From Schlegelella_A sp038231215 (GTDB taxonomy: Bacteria > Pseudomonadota > Gammaproteobacteria > Burkholderiales > Burkholderiaceae_C): 64,000 bases of DNA. The DNA is taken from the NCBI GenBank assembly GCA_038231215.1, contig JBBRLS010000008.1, positions 1 through 64,000 on the forward strand, read 5' to 3'. The position numbers and the translations under genes were made by a program. Shown here piece by piece: positions 18,713-27,205 of this stretch. Below the pieces are notes generated by a model. It had not been told where the DNA came from, ran no database searches, and saw nothing but the letters and a program-made list of their open reading frames with translations. Each line of letters starts with the position of its first letter. Position 1 is the first letter of the stretch.

Positions 18713-19474
18713 ATGTGCCAGCTTCTCGGCATGAATGCCAATACGCCGACCGACGTGATGTTCAGCTTCACCGGCTTCGCGACGCGCGCCGAGGAGCACA
18801 AGGACGGCTTCGGCATCGCCTTCTTCGAGGGCCCGGGCGTGCGTCTGCTCGTCGACGCGCAGAGCGCGCGCGAGTCGCCGATCGCGGCGATGGTGCGCCG
18901 CTATCCGATCAAGAGCGAGAACATCGTCGCCCACATCAGGAAGGCGACGCAGGGGCGCGTCGCGCTCGAGAACACGCACCCCTTCGTTCGCGAGCTGTGG
19001 GGCCGCTACTGGGTGTTCGCGCACAACGGCGACCTCAAGCACTATGCGCCGCGCCTGCACGGCGCCTTCCACCCGGTCGGCGCGACCGACAGCGAGCGCG
19101 CCTTCTGTTGGCTGATGCAGGAGCTGGCCAAGGCTCACGCCAGTGTGCCGCCGATCCGTGAGCTGACCGCGACGCTCGCCGAGCTGCTGCCGCAGGTGGC
19201 GCGGCATGGCGTCTTCAATGCCATGCTGAGCAACGGCCAGGCGCTCTGGGCGCACTGTTCGACGCAACTGCATCACATCGTGCGCCAGCATCCCTTCGCC
19301 CGCGCCTCGCTTCAGGACGACGACGTGACCGTCGACTTCGCCGAGCTCACCTCGACACGCGACCGTGTTTCCGTCGTCGTCACCGAGCCGCTCACGAATG
19401 ACGAGACCTGGAGTGCGTTCGCGCCGGACGAATTACGGGTGTTCGTGGACGGCGCGCCGTTGGTGCACGGTTGA
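18713..19474 (+). CDS. Class II glutamine amidotransferase (YafJ type)
   Basis: This N-terminal-nucleophile amidotransferase of 253 aa has Cys at position 2 after Met removal (MCQLLGMNA), the expected catalytic residue. Other glutaminase-site motifs are visible: HIRKATQG and NTHPFVRELWGR, then FAHNGDL with the oxyanion Asn-Gly. It lacks a synthetase partner domain, so the amino acceptor is unknown. The start is directly downstream of a palindromic repeat with no clear Shine-Dalgarno between them, so translation may depend on the hairpin context. The following sensor kinase gene is on the same strand. Confidence 0.87.
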   Translation: MCQLLGMNANTPTDVMFSFTGFATRAEEHKDGFGIAFFEGPGVRLLVDAQSARESPIAAMVRRYPIKSENIVAHIRKATQGRVALENTHPFVRELWGRYWVFAHNGDLKHYAPRLHGAFHPVGATDSERAFCWLMQELAKAHASVPPIRELTATLAELLPQVARHGVFNAMLSNGQALWAHCSTQLHHIVRQHPFARASLQDDDVTVDFAELTSTRDRVSVVVTEPLTNDETWSAFAPDELRVFVDGAPLVHG

Positions 19475-19551
19475 GCGCAGCTCGCCCGTTCGGCGCCGCC
19501 GTTCGCCGCCTGGCATGCGACGGCGCACGCCGCCCGGTCGAAAATCGGCCG

Positions 19552-20736
19552 ATGACGGTTCGCGACGACGACAACTGGCTGCAGCGCCGCTACTTCACCT
19601 GGGCCGAGAAGCACTATCGGCGCATGCCGCCGGCGACCCGCGCCGAGGTCGAGCGCATCGACCGCTGGCTCTACAGCCGGCGCGGCGCCGTGGTCTGGTT
19701 CTGCCTCGCCACGACGGTCGTGGCCAGCGCATTCGCGCTCAACGCAGGGGGCGTGCCGTGGCCGCTCGCGGTGGCGTTCAGCCTCGGCACATGGCTGGCG
19801 ATCCCCCTGGCGGTGCTCGGTGCCTGGCTGCAGCCCGAACGCTTCGCCGGCCACAAGGCAGTGCGGATCGGCATCATTGCCTCGCTCTTCATCTATGCCG
19901 GCGCGGGCCTCGGGTTTCTTGTCGGCCGCTTCGTCAGGTTCGGCAGCCTGGAAACCGCGACCTTGTGGCCGGCGTTTCGCAGCGCCTTCGCCGATATCGC
20001 GCCGGTGCTCGCCCTGGCGGCCATCGGGCTCGGCGTGGCGATGGAGTTGACGGCGTTCGCACGGCGCCGGCTGCTGCGCGCCGAGCTGGAGCGGGCGACC
20101 CTCGTGGCCGAACGCGACGCCGCCGCGCGGCAGGCGGCCGAAGTGCGCCTTCGTCTCCTGCAAGGCCAGATCCGGCCGCACTTCATCTTCAACACGCTGG
20201 CCTCGCTGCAGCACTGGGTCGACACCGGCGACGCGCGTGCTGGCCCGCTGCTCCGCTCGCTCACTGCCCTGCTGCGCACGACGACCGAAGCGATGGACGC
20301 GCCGCTGGCGCCGCTAGGCGCCGAATGCGATGCGGCGAGGCACTACCTGGCGATCATGCGGGCGCGTCTCGGCGAGCGGCTCGCCTACGACGTCGAGGTC
20401 GCCGCCGACTGCGCCGATGTCGAGTTGCCGGCCGGGCTCGTGCTCACGCTGGTCGAGAACGCGGTCGAGCATGGCATCGAGCCGATGCTCGCCGGCGGCC
20501 GCGTCACGGTGCGCGCGCTGCGCGAAGGCCGCGTCGTCGTGTTGCGCGTCGATGACGACGGCGCCGGCCTCGGTGATCCCGCCGCCGCCGCCGAGGCCGA
20601 GCGGCGCGGCGTCGGCCTTGCCAACAGCCGCGAAAGGCTGCGCCACCGCTACGATGGCCGCGCCACGCTCGAGCTCTCGGCCGGCCGCAGCGGCCGCGGT
20701 ACCGAGGCCTGCGTGCGCATCGAGGATCCGCCATGA
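19552..20736 (+). CDS. LytS/AlgZ-type sensor histidine kinase
   Basis: This membrane sensor of 394 aa partners the LytTR regulator directly downstream. About four transmembrane helices occur at residues 44-165, followed by a short coiled linker (ELERATLVAERDAAARQAAE) and the His_kinase domain with the phospho-accepting RPHFIFNTLASLQH. The ATPase N-box is LVENAVEHG and the G-boxes are DDDGAGLGD and GVGLANSRERL. The ATG at 19552 was chosen because upstream in-frame codons to 19471 (TTG) give an Arg/Ala-rich unstructured extension and overlap the previous gene. Its stop overlaps the regulator start (ATGA). The signal sensed is unknown. Confidence 0.88.
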   Translation: MTVRDDDNWLQRRYFTWAEKHYRRMPPATRAEVERIDRWLYSRRGAVVWFCLATTVVASAFALNAGGVPWPLAVAFSLGTWLAIPLAVLGAWLQPERFAGHKAVRIGIIASLFIYAGAGLGFLVGRFVRFGSLETATLWPAFRSAFADIAPVLALAAIGLGVAMELTAFARRRLLRAELERATLVAERDAAARQAAEVRLRLLQGQIRPHFIFNTLASLQHWVDTGDARAGPLLRSLTALLRTTTEAMDAPLAPLGAECDAARHYLAIMRARLGERLAYDVEVAADCADVELPAGLVLTLVENAVEHGIEPMLAGGRVTVRALREGRVVVLRVDDDGAGLGDPAAAAEAERRGVGLANSRERLRHRYDGRATLELSAGRSGRGTEACVRIEDPP

Positions 20737-21494
20737 CGACCGCCCTGATCGCCGACGACGAAGAGGCGCCGCGCGCCCAGTTGCGCGCCGCGCTGCTGGC
20801 GGCCTGGCCCGAGCTCGACATCGTCGCCGAGGCAGGCAACGGCACGGATGCCTGGGACCTGTTTCTCGCCCACGAACCGCAGGTGTGCTTTCTCGACGTG
20901 CGCATGCCGGGCCTCACGGGCATCGAGGTCGCGCGGCGCATCGGCGGTGCGGCGCGGGTCGTCTTCGTCACCGCCTACGGCGACCACGCGCTCGCCGCCT
21001 TCGACGCCGGCGCCGTCGACTACGTGATGAAGCCGGTCGATCCGGAGCGCCTGGCGCGCAGCGTCGCGCGGGCGCAAGCCGGTCTTGCCGTGAGCGCGGC
21101 GCCCGGTGTCGAAGCGGCGACGAGGGACGAGCTGCTGCGCAAGCTGGCTGCGCTATTGCGAAGCGAGCCGCCGCTCGAGGTGCTGCAGGCGGGGCTCGGC
21201 AAGGAGGTGCGCCTCATTCCGGTCGAGGAGGTCGTGTTCTTCGAGTCGGACTCGCGCTACACGCGGGTCGTGCATCAGGACGGCGAGGCACTCATCCGCA
21301 CGCCGCTGAAGGAACTGCTGGCCAGGCTGCCGGCGGAGCGGTTCTGGCAGGTGCACCGCTCTATCATCGTCAACCAGCGTTGCGTGGCGAGCGCCATCCG
21401 TCAGGACGACGGCGCCATGGTCGTCACGCTGCGCGGGCGGCCCGAGCGATTGCCGGTGTCGCGACATTTCCAGAGCCTGTTCCGGGGCCAATGA
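20733..21494 (+). CDS. LytTR-family response regulator
   Basis: This two-domain regulator of 253 aa has a receiver domain (residues 1-120) and a C-terminal LytTR DNA-binding domain (about 150-253). In the receiver, the acidic pair is in LIADDEEAPR, the phosphorylated Asp in VCFLDVRMPGLTG, the Thr/Ser site in VFVTAYGDHAL and the Lys in YVMKPVDPE. The LytTR part contains FFESDSRYTRVVH and FWQVHRSIIVNQ. It is translationally coupled to the kinase. Target genes are unknown; the adjacent M14 peptidase gene starts six bases after its stop and may simply share the transcript. Confidence 0.9.
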   Translation: MTTALIADDEEAPRAQLRAALLAAWPELDIVAEAGNGTDAWDLFLAHEPQVCFLDVRMPGLTGIEVARRIGGAARVVFVTAYGDHALAAFDAGAVDYVMKPVDPERLARSVARAQAGLAVSAAPGVEAATRDELLRKLAALLRSEPPLEVLQAGLGKEVRLIPVEEVVFFESDSRYTRVVHQDGEALIRTPLKELLARLPAERFWQVHRSIIVNQRCVASAIRQDDGAMVVTLRGRPERLPVSRHFQSLFRGQ

Positions 21495-21500
21495 CACTCC

Positions 21501-23210
21501 ATGACCCAAGCCGTCACGCCGATTCCCCGCTTCGACACCTTCTACAAACACGATGAACTGACCCGGCTGCTCTTCGCCTACGCCGAAGCGCATCCGACGC
21601 TGGTCGCGATCGGCTCGATCGGCAAGAGCCACGAGGGCCGCGACATCTGGGTGGCGACGGTCACCAATCTCGTCACCGGCGCCGCCGACGACAAGCCGGC
21701 CTTCTGGGCCGACGGCAACATCCACGCCGCCGAGCTCACCGCCTCGACGGCGGTGCTCTACTTCCTGCACGAGCTGGTCACGAAGTACGGCAGCGACGCC
21801 GACATCACCGAGCTGCTCGACAGCCGCGTCGTCTACCTGTGCCCGCGCCTCAACCCCGACGGCGCCGAGCTGGCGCTGGCCGACCGGCCGCGTCACATCC
21901 GCTCATCGACGCGGCCCTATCCCTTCGACGAGGAGCCGGTCGACGGCCTGACGCCCGAGGACATCGACGGCGATGGCCGCGTTCTCTTCATGCGCATCGT
22001 CGATCCGCACGGCCCGTACAAGAAGTGCGCCGCCGACCCGCGCCTGATGGTGGCGCGCGAGCCCGGCGAGTTCGGCGGCGAGTACTTCCGCCTCATGCCC
22101 GAAGGCTTCGTGCGCAACTACGACGGCCTGACGGTGAAGGTGAATTCCGACGTCGAGGGGCTGGACCTGAACCGCAACTTCCCGTCGTTCTGGCGCCAGG
22201 AGTTCGAGCAGGCCGGCGCCGGCGACTACCCGACCAGCGAGCCCGAGGTGAAGGCGATGGTCGACTTCATCATCGCGCACAAGAACATCGGCGCGGCGAT
22301 CAGCTATCACACGCACAGCGGCGTCATCCTCAGGCCGATGGGAACGCAGAGCGACGACGACATGATCCCCGAGGACCTGTGGTCGATCAAGCGCTTCAGC
22401 GAGATCGGCGCAAAGCTGACGGGCTACCCGGCAATCAGCATCTGGCACGACTTCAAGTACCACCCCAAGGATGTCATCACCGGCACGCAGGACTGGGTCT
22501 ACGAGCACCTCGGCGCCCTGTTCTGGGTGGTCGAGATCTGGGCACCGAACAAGGAAGCAGGCATCGTCGACTACAAGTGGGTCGACTGGTACCGCGAGCA
22601 CCCGGTAGAAGATGACCTCAAGCTCATCAAGTGGAGCGACGAGCACTGCGGCGGCCAGGCACACGTCGAGTGGAAGCCCTTCATGCATCCGCAGCTCGGC
22701 CCCGTCGAGATCGGCGGCTGGGACAAGATGAACTACTGGCGCAATCCGCCGCCGCAACTGCGCGAGCGCGAGGTGGCGCGCTTTCCGAAGTGGATGACGC
22801 AGATCGCGCTTTCGCTGCCCAGGCTCGAGCTGCTGCGCACCGAGGTGCGCGCGCTCGGCCCCGACACCTGGCGCGTCAAGCTGGCGGTGGCCAACAGCGG
22901 CTGGCTGCCGTCTTACGTGACCAAGCGGGCGCTGGCGAGAAAGACGGTGCGCGGCGTCGTCTTCGAGATCCACCTGCCCGAAGGCGACTCGTCCGTGTCG
23001 CTGGTCAGCGGCAAGCCGCGCATGGAAGGGCCGCAGCTCGAGGGCCATGCGCCGAAGAATTCGCTCAATGCCTTCCTGCCGAGCCGCGAAGTCACGGCCG
23101 ATCGCGCCGTCGGCGAATGGGTCGTGCGTGCACCGCAGGGAACGCGGCTGGCGCTCAGCGCGCGTGCCGAGCGGGCCGGCGTCGTGCGTGCCGAGGTGAT
23201 CCTCGACTAG
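21501..23210 (+). CDS. M14-family zinc carboxypeptidase
   Basis: This metallopeptidase of 569 aa has the M14 catalytic domain in the first 370 residues. The zinc ligands appear as His and Glu in GNIHAAELTAS (about 73-76) and His in AISYHTHSGV; the general base Glu is in WVVEIWAPNKE. The substrate-binding Arg-Asn pair is in LDLNRNFPSFW. The C-terminal 180 residues form an all-beta extension typical of bacterial M14 proteins annotated as murein or peptide processing. No signal peptide is seen, so a cytoplasmic location is suggested. It starts six bases after the LytTR gene and ends 12 bases from the convergent porin gene. Confidence 0.85.
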   Translation: MTQAVTPIPRFDTFYKHDELTRLLFAYAEAHPTLVAIGSIGKSHEGRDIWVATVTNLVTGAADDKPAFWADGNIHAAELTASTAVLYFLHELVTKYGSDADITELLDSRVVYLCPRLNPDGAELALADRPRHIRSSTRPYPFDEEPVDGLTPEDIDGDGRVLFMRIVDPHGPYKKCAADPRLMVAREPGEFGGEYFRLMPEGFVRNYDGLTVKVNSDVEGLDLNRNFPSFWRQEFEQAGAGDYPTSEPEVKAMVDFIIAHKNIGAAISYHTHSGVILRPMGTQSDDDMIPEDLWSIKRFSEIGAKLTGYPAISIWHDFKYHPKDVITGTQDWVYEHLGALFWVVEIWAPNKEAGIVDYKWVDWYREHPVEDDLKLIKWSDEHCGGQAHVEWKPFMHPQLGPVEIGGWDKMNYWRNPPPQLREREVARFPKWMTQIALSLPRLELLRTEVRALGPDTWRVKLAVANSGWLPSYVTKRALARKTVRGVVFEIHLPEGDSSVSLVSGKPRMEGPQLEGHAPKNSLNAFLPSREVTADRAVGEWVVRAPQGTRLALSARAERAGVVRAEVILD

Positions 23211-23222
23211 GGCGAGGCGAGC

Positions 23223-24227
23223 CTAGAAGCGCAGGCGCAGGCCGCCGGCCAGGCTGTTGCCCGAGCTCACGTTAAAGCTCTTCTCGTAGAGCGCAGCGAC
23301 GTACACGTCTGTGTTCTTGGACAGGAAGTAGTCGTAGCCCAGCGAGAAGGTCTGATCGGTGATGCGCGACGAGTTCGTGGTCGTCTGCGAACGCCCATAG
23401 GCGATCAGGATGACGCTGTTCTGGATCGGCACGGCGGCGCCGAGCTGGTAGAGCACCGTCTTGGAGTCGATCGTCGCATCGGTCGTGACGCGGCCGGCCT
23501 GCCCGTACAGGCGCACGAACTTGAAGTCGTAGGTCGCGCCGGCCTGGAACGCGGTCTGCCGCTCGAAGCCGGCGGGCAAGGGAAGGGCGCTGTTCCTGAT
23601 CCTCTCGACCGCCAGCGTCGCTGCGAACGGGCCGGTGATGTACGACACGCTCAGGCCCGAGTTGCGGCCGTTGGTGGTGCCGCTTTCGGACGTGTTGAGG
23701 ACGAGGTGAACGCGCAGCGGGTCCTTGGCGTTGCTGGTGTAGGCGAGCGAGTTGTTCCAGCTCCGGTCGCCGAGGACGGCGCCCGCGAAGTACTGCCGCG
23801 TGCTCGGCGAGAAGCCGAACGACTCGCCGAAGGGATTGAAGTTGATCGTCGTCAGGTAGAGCGGCGTGACGTTGCGACCGAGCACGGTGGTGCCGAAGGC
23901 GCCCGACAGCCCGACGTTGGCATCGCGGCCCCAGAAGACGTCGCTGTCGCTGCGGCCGCTGGCGCCGGTGTCGGCGCGGAAATAGGACTCCAGCTTGAAC
24001 ACCGCCCTGAGCCCGCCGCCCAGGTCCTCGGCGCCGCGAAAGCCCAAGTAGCTTCGCGACAGGTTGCCGCTGTCGAGCTGCCAGCGGGACCGGTCGGCAC
24101 CGAGCAGCCGGCTATGGCTTCCCGACACGTCGACGAGCCCGTAGAGCACGACGTTTTGCGCCTGCGCGCCGGCGCTGCCGACGATGGCGGTGAGGGCCAG
24201 GGCAGCCGCGAAAAACGATCGGAACAT
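23223..24227 (-). CDS. Outer-membrane general porin (Gram-negative type)
   Basis: This trimeric beta-barrel porin of 334 aa allows passive diffusion of small solutes. It has a signal peptide ending at AGAQA-QNVVLYG (residue about 22), the conserved porin start VVLYGLVDVSG, the segments GFRGAEDLGGGLRAVFKLE and GRDANVGLSGAFG, and a C-terminal aromatic Phe (LAGGLRLRF) needed for BAM-mediated assembly. The start at 24227 is preceded by GAGGTG as ribosome-binding site. The gene is divergent from the iorA-like gene; 114 bases lie between the two starts and must hold both promoters. Confidence 0.92.
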   Translation of the reverse strand: MFRSFFAAALALTAIVGSAGAQAQNVVLYGLVDVSGSHSRLLGADRSRWQLDSGNLSRSYLGFRGAEDLGGGLRAVFKLESYFRADTGASGRSDSDVFWGRDANVGLSGAFGTTVLGRNVTPLYLTTINFNPFGESFGFSPSTRQYFAGAVLGDRSWNNSLAYTSNAKDPLRVHLVLNTSESGTTNGRNSGLSVSYITGPFAATLAVERIRNSALPLPAGFERQTAFQAGATYDFKFVRLYGQAGRVTTDATIDSKTVLYQLGAAVPIQNSVILIAYGRSQTTTNSSRITDQTFSLGYDYFLSKNTDVYVAALYEKSFNVSSGNSLAGGLRLRF

Positions 24228-24341
24228 TCGTGACACCTCGGCGGAGCCGGATCGAAGGAGCGGGGTGGGACGCCGCGCTGAGCGGGCACAGGCGTATTCT
24301 GGCGCACGGGCACAATCGGCGCGCCCCGCACGAGGTGAAGC

Positions 24342-24821
24342 TTGGAGATTGTTGTCAACGGCGCGCCACGCGCCCTTCCCGATGCACTGGCCGAGCCGCA
24401 GATGCCCTTGCTCTGGGCACTGCGTGAGTTGCTCGGCCTGACCGGAACGAAATTCGGCTGCGGCGTGGCCGCGTGCGGCGCTTGCACCGTGCATGTCGAC
24501 GGCCGCGCCGTTCGCTCCTGCGTGACGCCGCTCGAGTCGGTGCGGGGCAAGCGCATCGTCACCATCGAGGCGCTCGGCAGCGCCGAGCGCCCGCACCCCT
24601 TGCAACGTGCCTGGGTGGAGCACCAGGTGCCGCAATGCGGCTACTGCCAGAGCGGCATGCTGATGGCGGCGGCGGCTCTGCTCGCGGTCAATCGCAAGCC
24701 GAGCGACGCCGAGATCGATACCGCGATCACCAACATCTGCCGCTGCGGCACCTACCCGCGCATCCGCGCCGCGATCCGCAGCGCGGCCAAGGCCTTGAAC
24801 GACGCGGGCACCGTCGCATGA
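24342..24821 (+). CDS. (2Fe-2S) subunit of an isoquinoline 1-oxidoreductase-like molybdenum hydroxylase
   Basis: This small iron-sulfur subunit of 159 aa passes electrons from the molybdenum subunit. The plant-type 2Fe-2S ligands are in GCGVAACGACTVHVDG with a fourth Cys in VRSCVTP; the second cluster ligands are in QCGYCQSGML and ICRCGTYPRI. It starts with TTG at 24342, supported by GAGGTGAAG directly upstream. It overlaps the large-subunit gene by four bases. The pair lacks an FAD subunit, as in IorAB, where electrons go to a cytochrome or another carrier. Substrate is inferred only by family and could be an aldehyde or an N-heterocycle. Confidence 0.88.
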   Translation: MEIVVNGAPRALPDALAEPQMPLLWALRELLGLTGTKFGCGVAACGACTVHVDGRAVRSCVTPLESVRGKRIVTIEALGSAERPHPLQRAWVEHQVPQCGYCQSGMLMAAAALLAVNRKPSDAEIDTAITNICRCGTYPRIRAAIRSAAKALNDAGTVA

Positions 24822-27112
24822 AGCGGCGCACCCTGCTCGTGAGCGGGCTCGGCGCCGCCGGTGCGCTGGTCGTCGGTTGGGGCCTGCTACCGCCGCGCAG
24901 CCGCCTGGGCGGCGTCGACACCTTGCCTGCCGCGGAGGGCGAGGTCGGCCTCAACGGCTGGATCAAGATCGCCGCCGATGGCAGCGTGCTGCTCGCCATG
25001 AACCGCAGCGAGATGGGCCAGGGCGTGCACACCGCGCTGGCGATGCTCGTCGCCGAGGAGCTCGACGTCGCGTTGGCGCAAGTGCGCCTCATCGATGCGG
25101 GCCACGACAAGCTCTACGGCAACGTCGCCATGTTCGTGGCCAGCCTGCCGTTCCATCCCACCGAGACCGAGCCCGGCCACGAGACCGGGGTTGCGCGCGG
25201 CGGCCAGTGGGTCGTCGCCAAGGTCGCGCGAGAGCTCGGCATCAACGCCACCGGCGGCTCGTCGAGCGTCGTCGACGCGTGGGAGGTGCTGCGTCTGGCC
25301 GCGGCGACCGCGCGCGCCCAGCTTCTCGGCGCCGCATCGCTGACCTGGAAGCAGCCGGCCGGCGAGCTGACCGTCGAGAACGGCGTCGTCAGCCATCCCT
25401 CGGGCGCGACCGCTCACTATGGCCGGCTCGCGCAGACCGCGGCGGCGACGCCGAGCGGCACGGTGCGCGTCAAGCCGGCGAGCGAATGGAAGCTCATCGG
25501 CACAGCGGCGCCGCGTACAGACCTCGCGGCCAAGACCAATGGCTCGGCCGTGTTCGGCATCGACGTGCGACCGCCCGGCCTGCTCTACGCCTCGATCCGT
25601 CACTGCCCGATGATCGGCGGCAGCGTCGGTGCCCTCGATGTCACGGCTGCGAGCAAGCTGCCCGGCGTCGAGCGCGTCGTTCGCCTCGGTTCGTACGCGG
25701 GCTCGGAGTTCGCCGTCGCCGTCGTCGGCCAGACCTGGTGGCACGCGCGGCGCGGTGCCGACGCGCTCGACCTCACTTGGCAGCAGCGTCCGGCGGGCGC
25801 GCTCGACAGCCGCGCCATCCTCGACGCGCTCGAGAAGACCGCGCGCGATGCCGCGGACCACGGCGGCGGCTTCACTTTCTACTCGCGCGGCAAGGTCGGC
25901 GCGGCGGCGCCCGCGTCGTCGCGCAGCATCGAGCAGGTCTATCGCGCGCCCTATCTCGCGCACGCGACCATGGAGCCTATCAATTGCACGGCCAGGGTCG
26001 AAGGCGGCAAGGTCGAGGTCTGGGCGCCGACGCAGGTGCCCGGCCAGGCGCGGGCGATCGCTGCCGAGGTCGCCGGTGTGCCGCTGGAAAACGTCACGGT
26101 CCACGTCACCTACCTCGGCGGCGGCTTCGGCCGGCGCCTCGATGTCGACTTCGTCGGCCAGGCGGTGCGCATCGCCCTCGAATGCGGCGGCCGCCCGGTG
26201 CAGCTCGTGTGGCGGCGCGAAGAGGACTTCACGCACGACTTCTATCGGCCGGCCGGCGCCGCCGTACTGCGCGCGACCCTGGGCGAAGACGGCTTGCCCT
26301 CATCGCTGCAGATCACGAGCGCCGGCGACGCGATCACGCCGCGCTGGATGGAGCGCGTCATTCCGATGCTGGCCGGTCCGGTCGACACGCCGGACAAGAC
26401 GGCGAGCGAGGGGCTGTTCGACCAGCTCTACGCCATTCCCAACCAGCGCATTGCCCACGTCGCAACGCGGAGCGGCGTGCCGGTCGGCTACTGGCGCTCG
26501 GTCGGCCACTCGCACAACGCCTTCTTCAGCGAAGGCTTCATCGACGAACTGGCGCACGAAGCGAAGCAGGACCCGGTCGCCTATCGCCTGGCGCTGCTCA
26601 AGGACGCGCCGCGACATCACGCGGTGCTGCTGCTCGCCGCGCAGAGTGCCGGCTGGCCAGGCTACGGCACGACGCAGCCGCTCGCGCCCGGCCGGGCGCG
26701 CGGCGTCGCCTTGCACGAGAGCTTCGGCAGCATCGTCGCCCAGATCGTCGAGGTGTCGATCGAAGCCGGCGTGCCGCGCGTCCATCGCGTCGTCTGCGCG
26801 GCCGACGTGGGTGTTGTCGTCAATCCCGGCATCGTCGCGCAACAGCTCGAGAGCGCGGTGATCTTCGCCTTGAGCGCGGCGCTGCATGGCCGCGTCGACA
26901 TCGAAGGCGGCGTCGTCAAGCAGACCAACTTCCCGAGCTACCCGGTGGTTCGCCTCGCCGACTCGCCGCGCGTCGAGACGCACCTCGTCGCGAGCACGCG
27001 GGCGCCGGGCGGCGTCGGCGAGATCGGCACGCCGCCGCTGGCGCCGGCGCTTGCCAATGCGCTGTTCGCCTTGACGGGCAAGAGGTCGAGGGAGCTGCCG
27101 CTCGTCGTGTGA
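24818..27112 (+). CDS. Molybdopterin-binding large subunit, isoquinoline 1-oxidoreductase beta-like
   Basis: This xanthine-oxidase-family large subunit of 764 aa hydroxylates its substrate with water. A Tat-like leader (MKRRTLLVSGLGAAGALVVG) suggests export of the folded heterodimer to the periplasm. Moco-contact regions are visible: NRSEMGQGVHTALAM, HATMEPINCTARV, TYLGGGFGRRLDVDF, and near the C-terminus PGGVGEIGTPPLAPALANA, which carries the catalytic Glu. The start at 24818 makes an ATGA overlap with the 2Fe-2S subunit. No cytochrome or XdhC-like chaperone gene is adjacent, although such genes often accompany this family. A palindromic repeat lies 15 bases past the stop. Confidence 0.88.
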   Translation: MKRRTLLVSGLGAAGALVVGWGLLPPRSRLGGVDTLPAAEGEVGLNGWIKIAADGSVLLAMNRSEMGQGVHTALAMLVAEELDVALAQVRLIDAGHDKLYGNVAMFVASLPFHPTETEPGHETGVARGGQWVVAKVARELGINATGGSSSVVDAWEVLRLAAATARAQLLGAASLTWKQPAGELTVENGVVSHPSGATAHYGRLAQTAAATPSGTVRVKPASEWKLIGTAAPRTDLAAKTNGSAVFGIDVRPPGLLYASIRHCPMIGGSVGALDVTAASKLPGVERVVRLGSYAGSEFAVAVVGQTWWHARRGADALDLTWQQRPAGALDSRAILDALEKTARDAADHGGGFTFYSRGKVGAAAPASSRSIEQVYRAPYLAHATMEPINCTARVEGGKVEVWAPTQVPGQARAIAAEVAGVPLENVTVHVTYLGGGFGRRLDVDFVGQAVRIALECGGRPVQLVWRREEDFTHDFYRPAGAAVLRATLGEDGLPSSLQITSAGDAITPRWMERVIPMLAGPVDTPDKTASEGLFDQLYAIPNQRIAHVATRSGVPVGYWRSVGHSHNAFFSEGFIDELAHEAKQDPVAYRLALLKDAPRHHAVLLLAAQSAGWPGYGTTQPLAPGRARGVALHESFGSIVAQIVEVSIEAGVPRVHRVVCAADVGVVVNPGIVAQQLESAVIFALSAALHGRVDIEGGVVKQTNFPSYPVVRLADSPRVETHLVASTRAPGGVGEIGTPPLAPALANALFALTGKRSRELPLVV

Positions 27113-27126
27113 ACCTGCCCCGATCC

Positions 27127-27194
27127 TGTCACCCTGAGCGCAGCGAAGGGTTTCCGCGCGCGCGTCGAGATCCTTCGCTGCGCTCAGGATGACA
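27127..27194. repeat. Palindromic interspersed repeat copy 3
   Basis: The left arm starts TGTCACCCTGAGCGCAGCGA at 27127 and the right arm ends GCTGCGCTCAGGATGACA at 27194, with a GC-rich spacer of about 20 bases. One arm has CACCC where the other implies CATCC. It fills the gap between the convergent molybdenum-subunit gene and the hybrid histidine kinase gene, whose stop codons lie 15 and 11 bases away. The position and the strong stem suggest a bidirectional transcription stop. Confidence 0.87.
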
Positions 27195-27205
27195 AAGGCC
27201 TCTGC

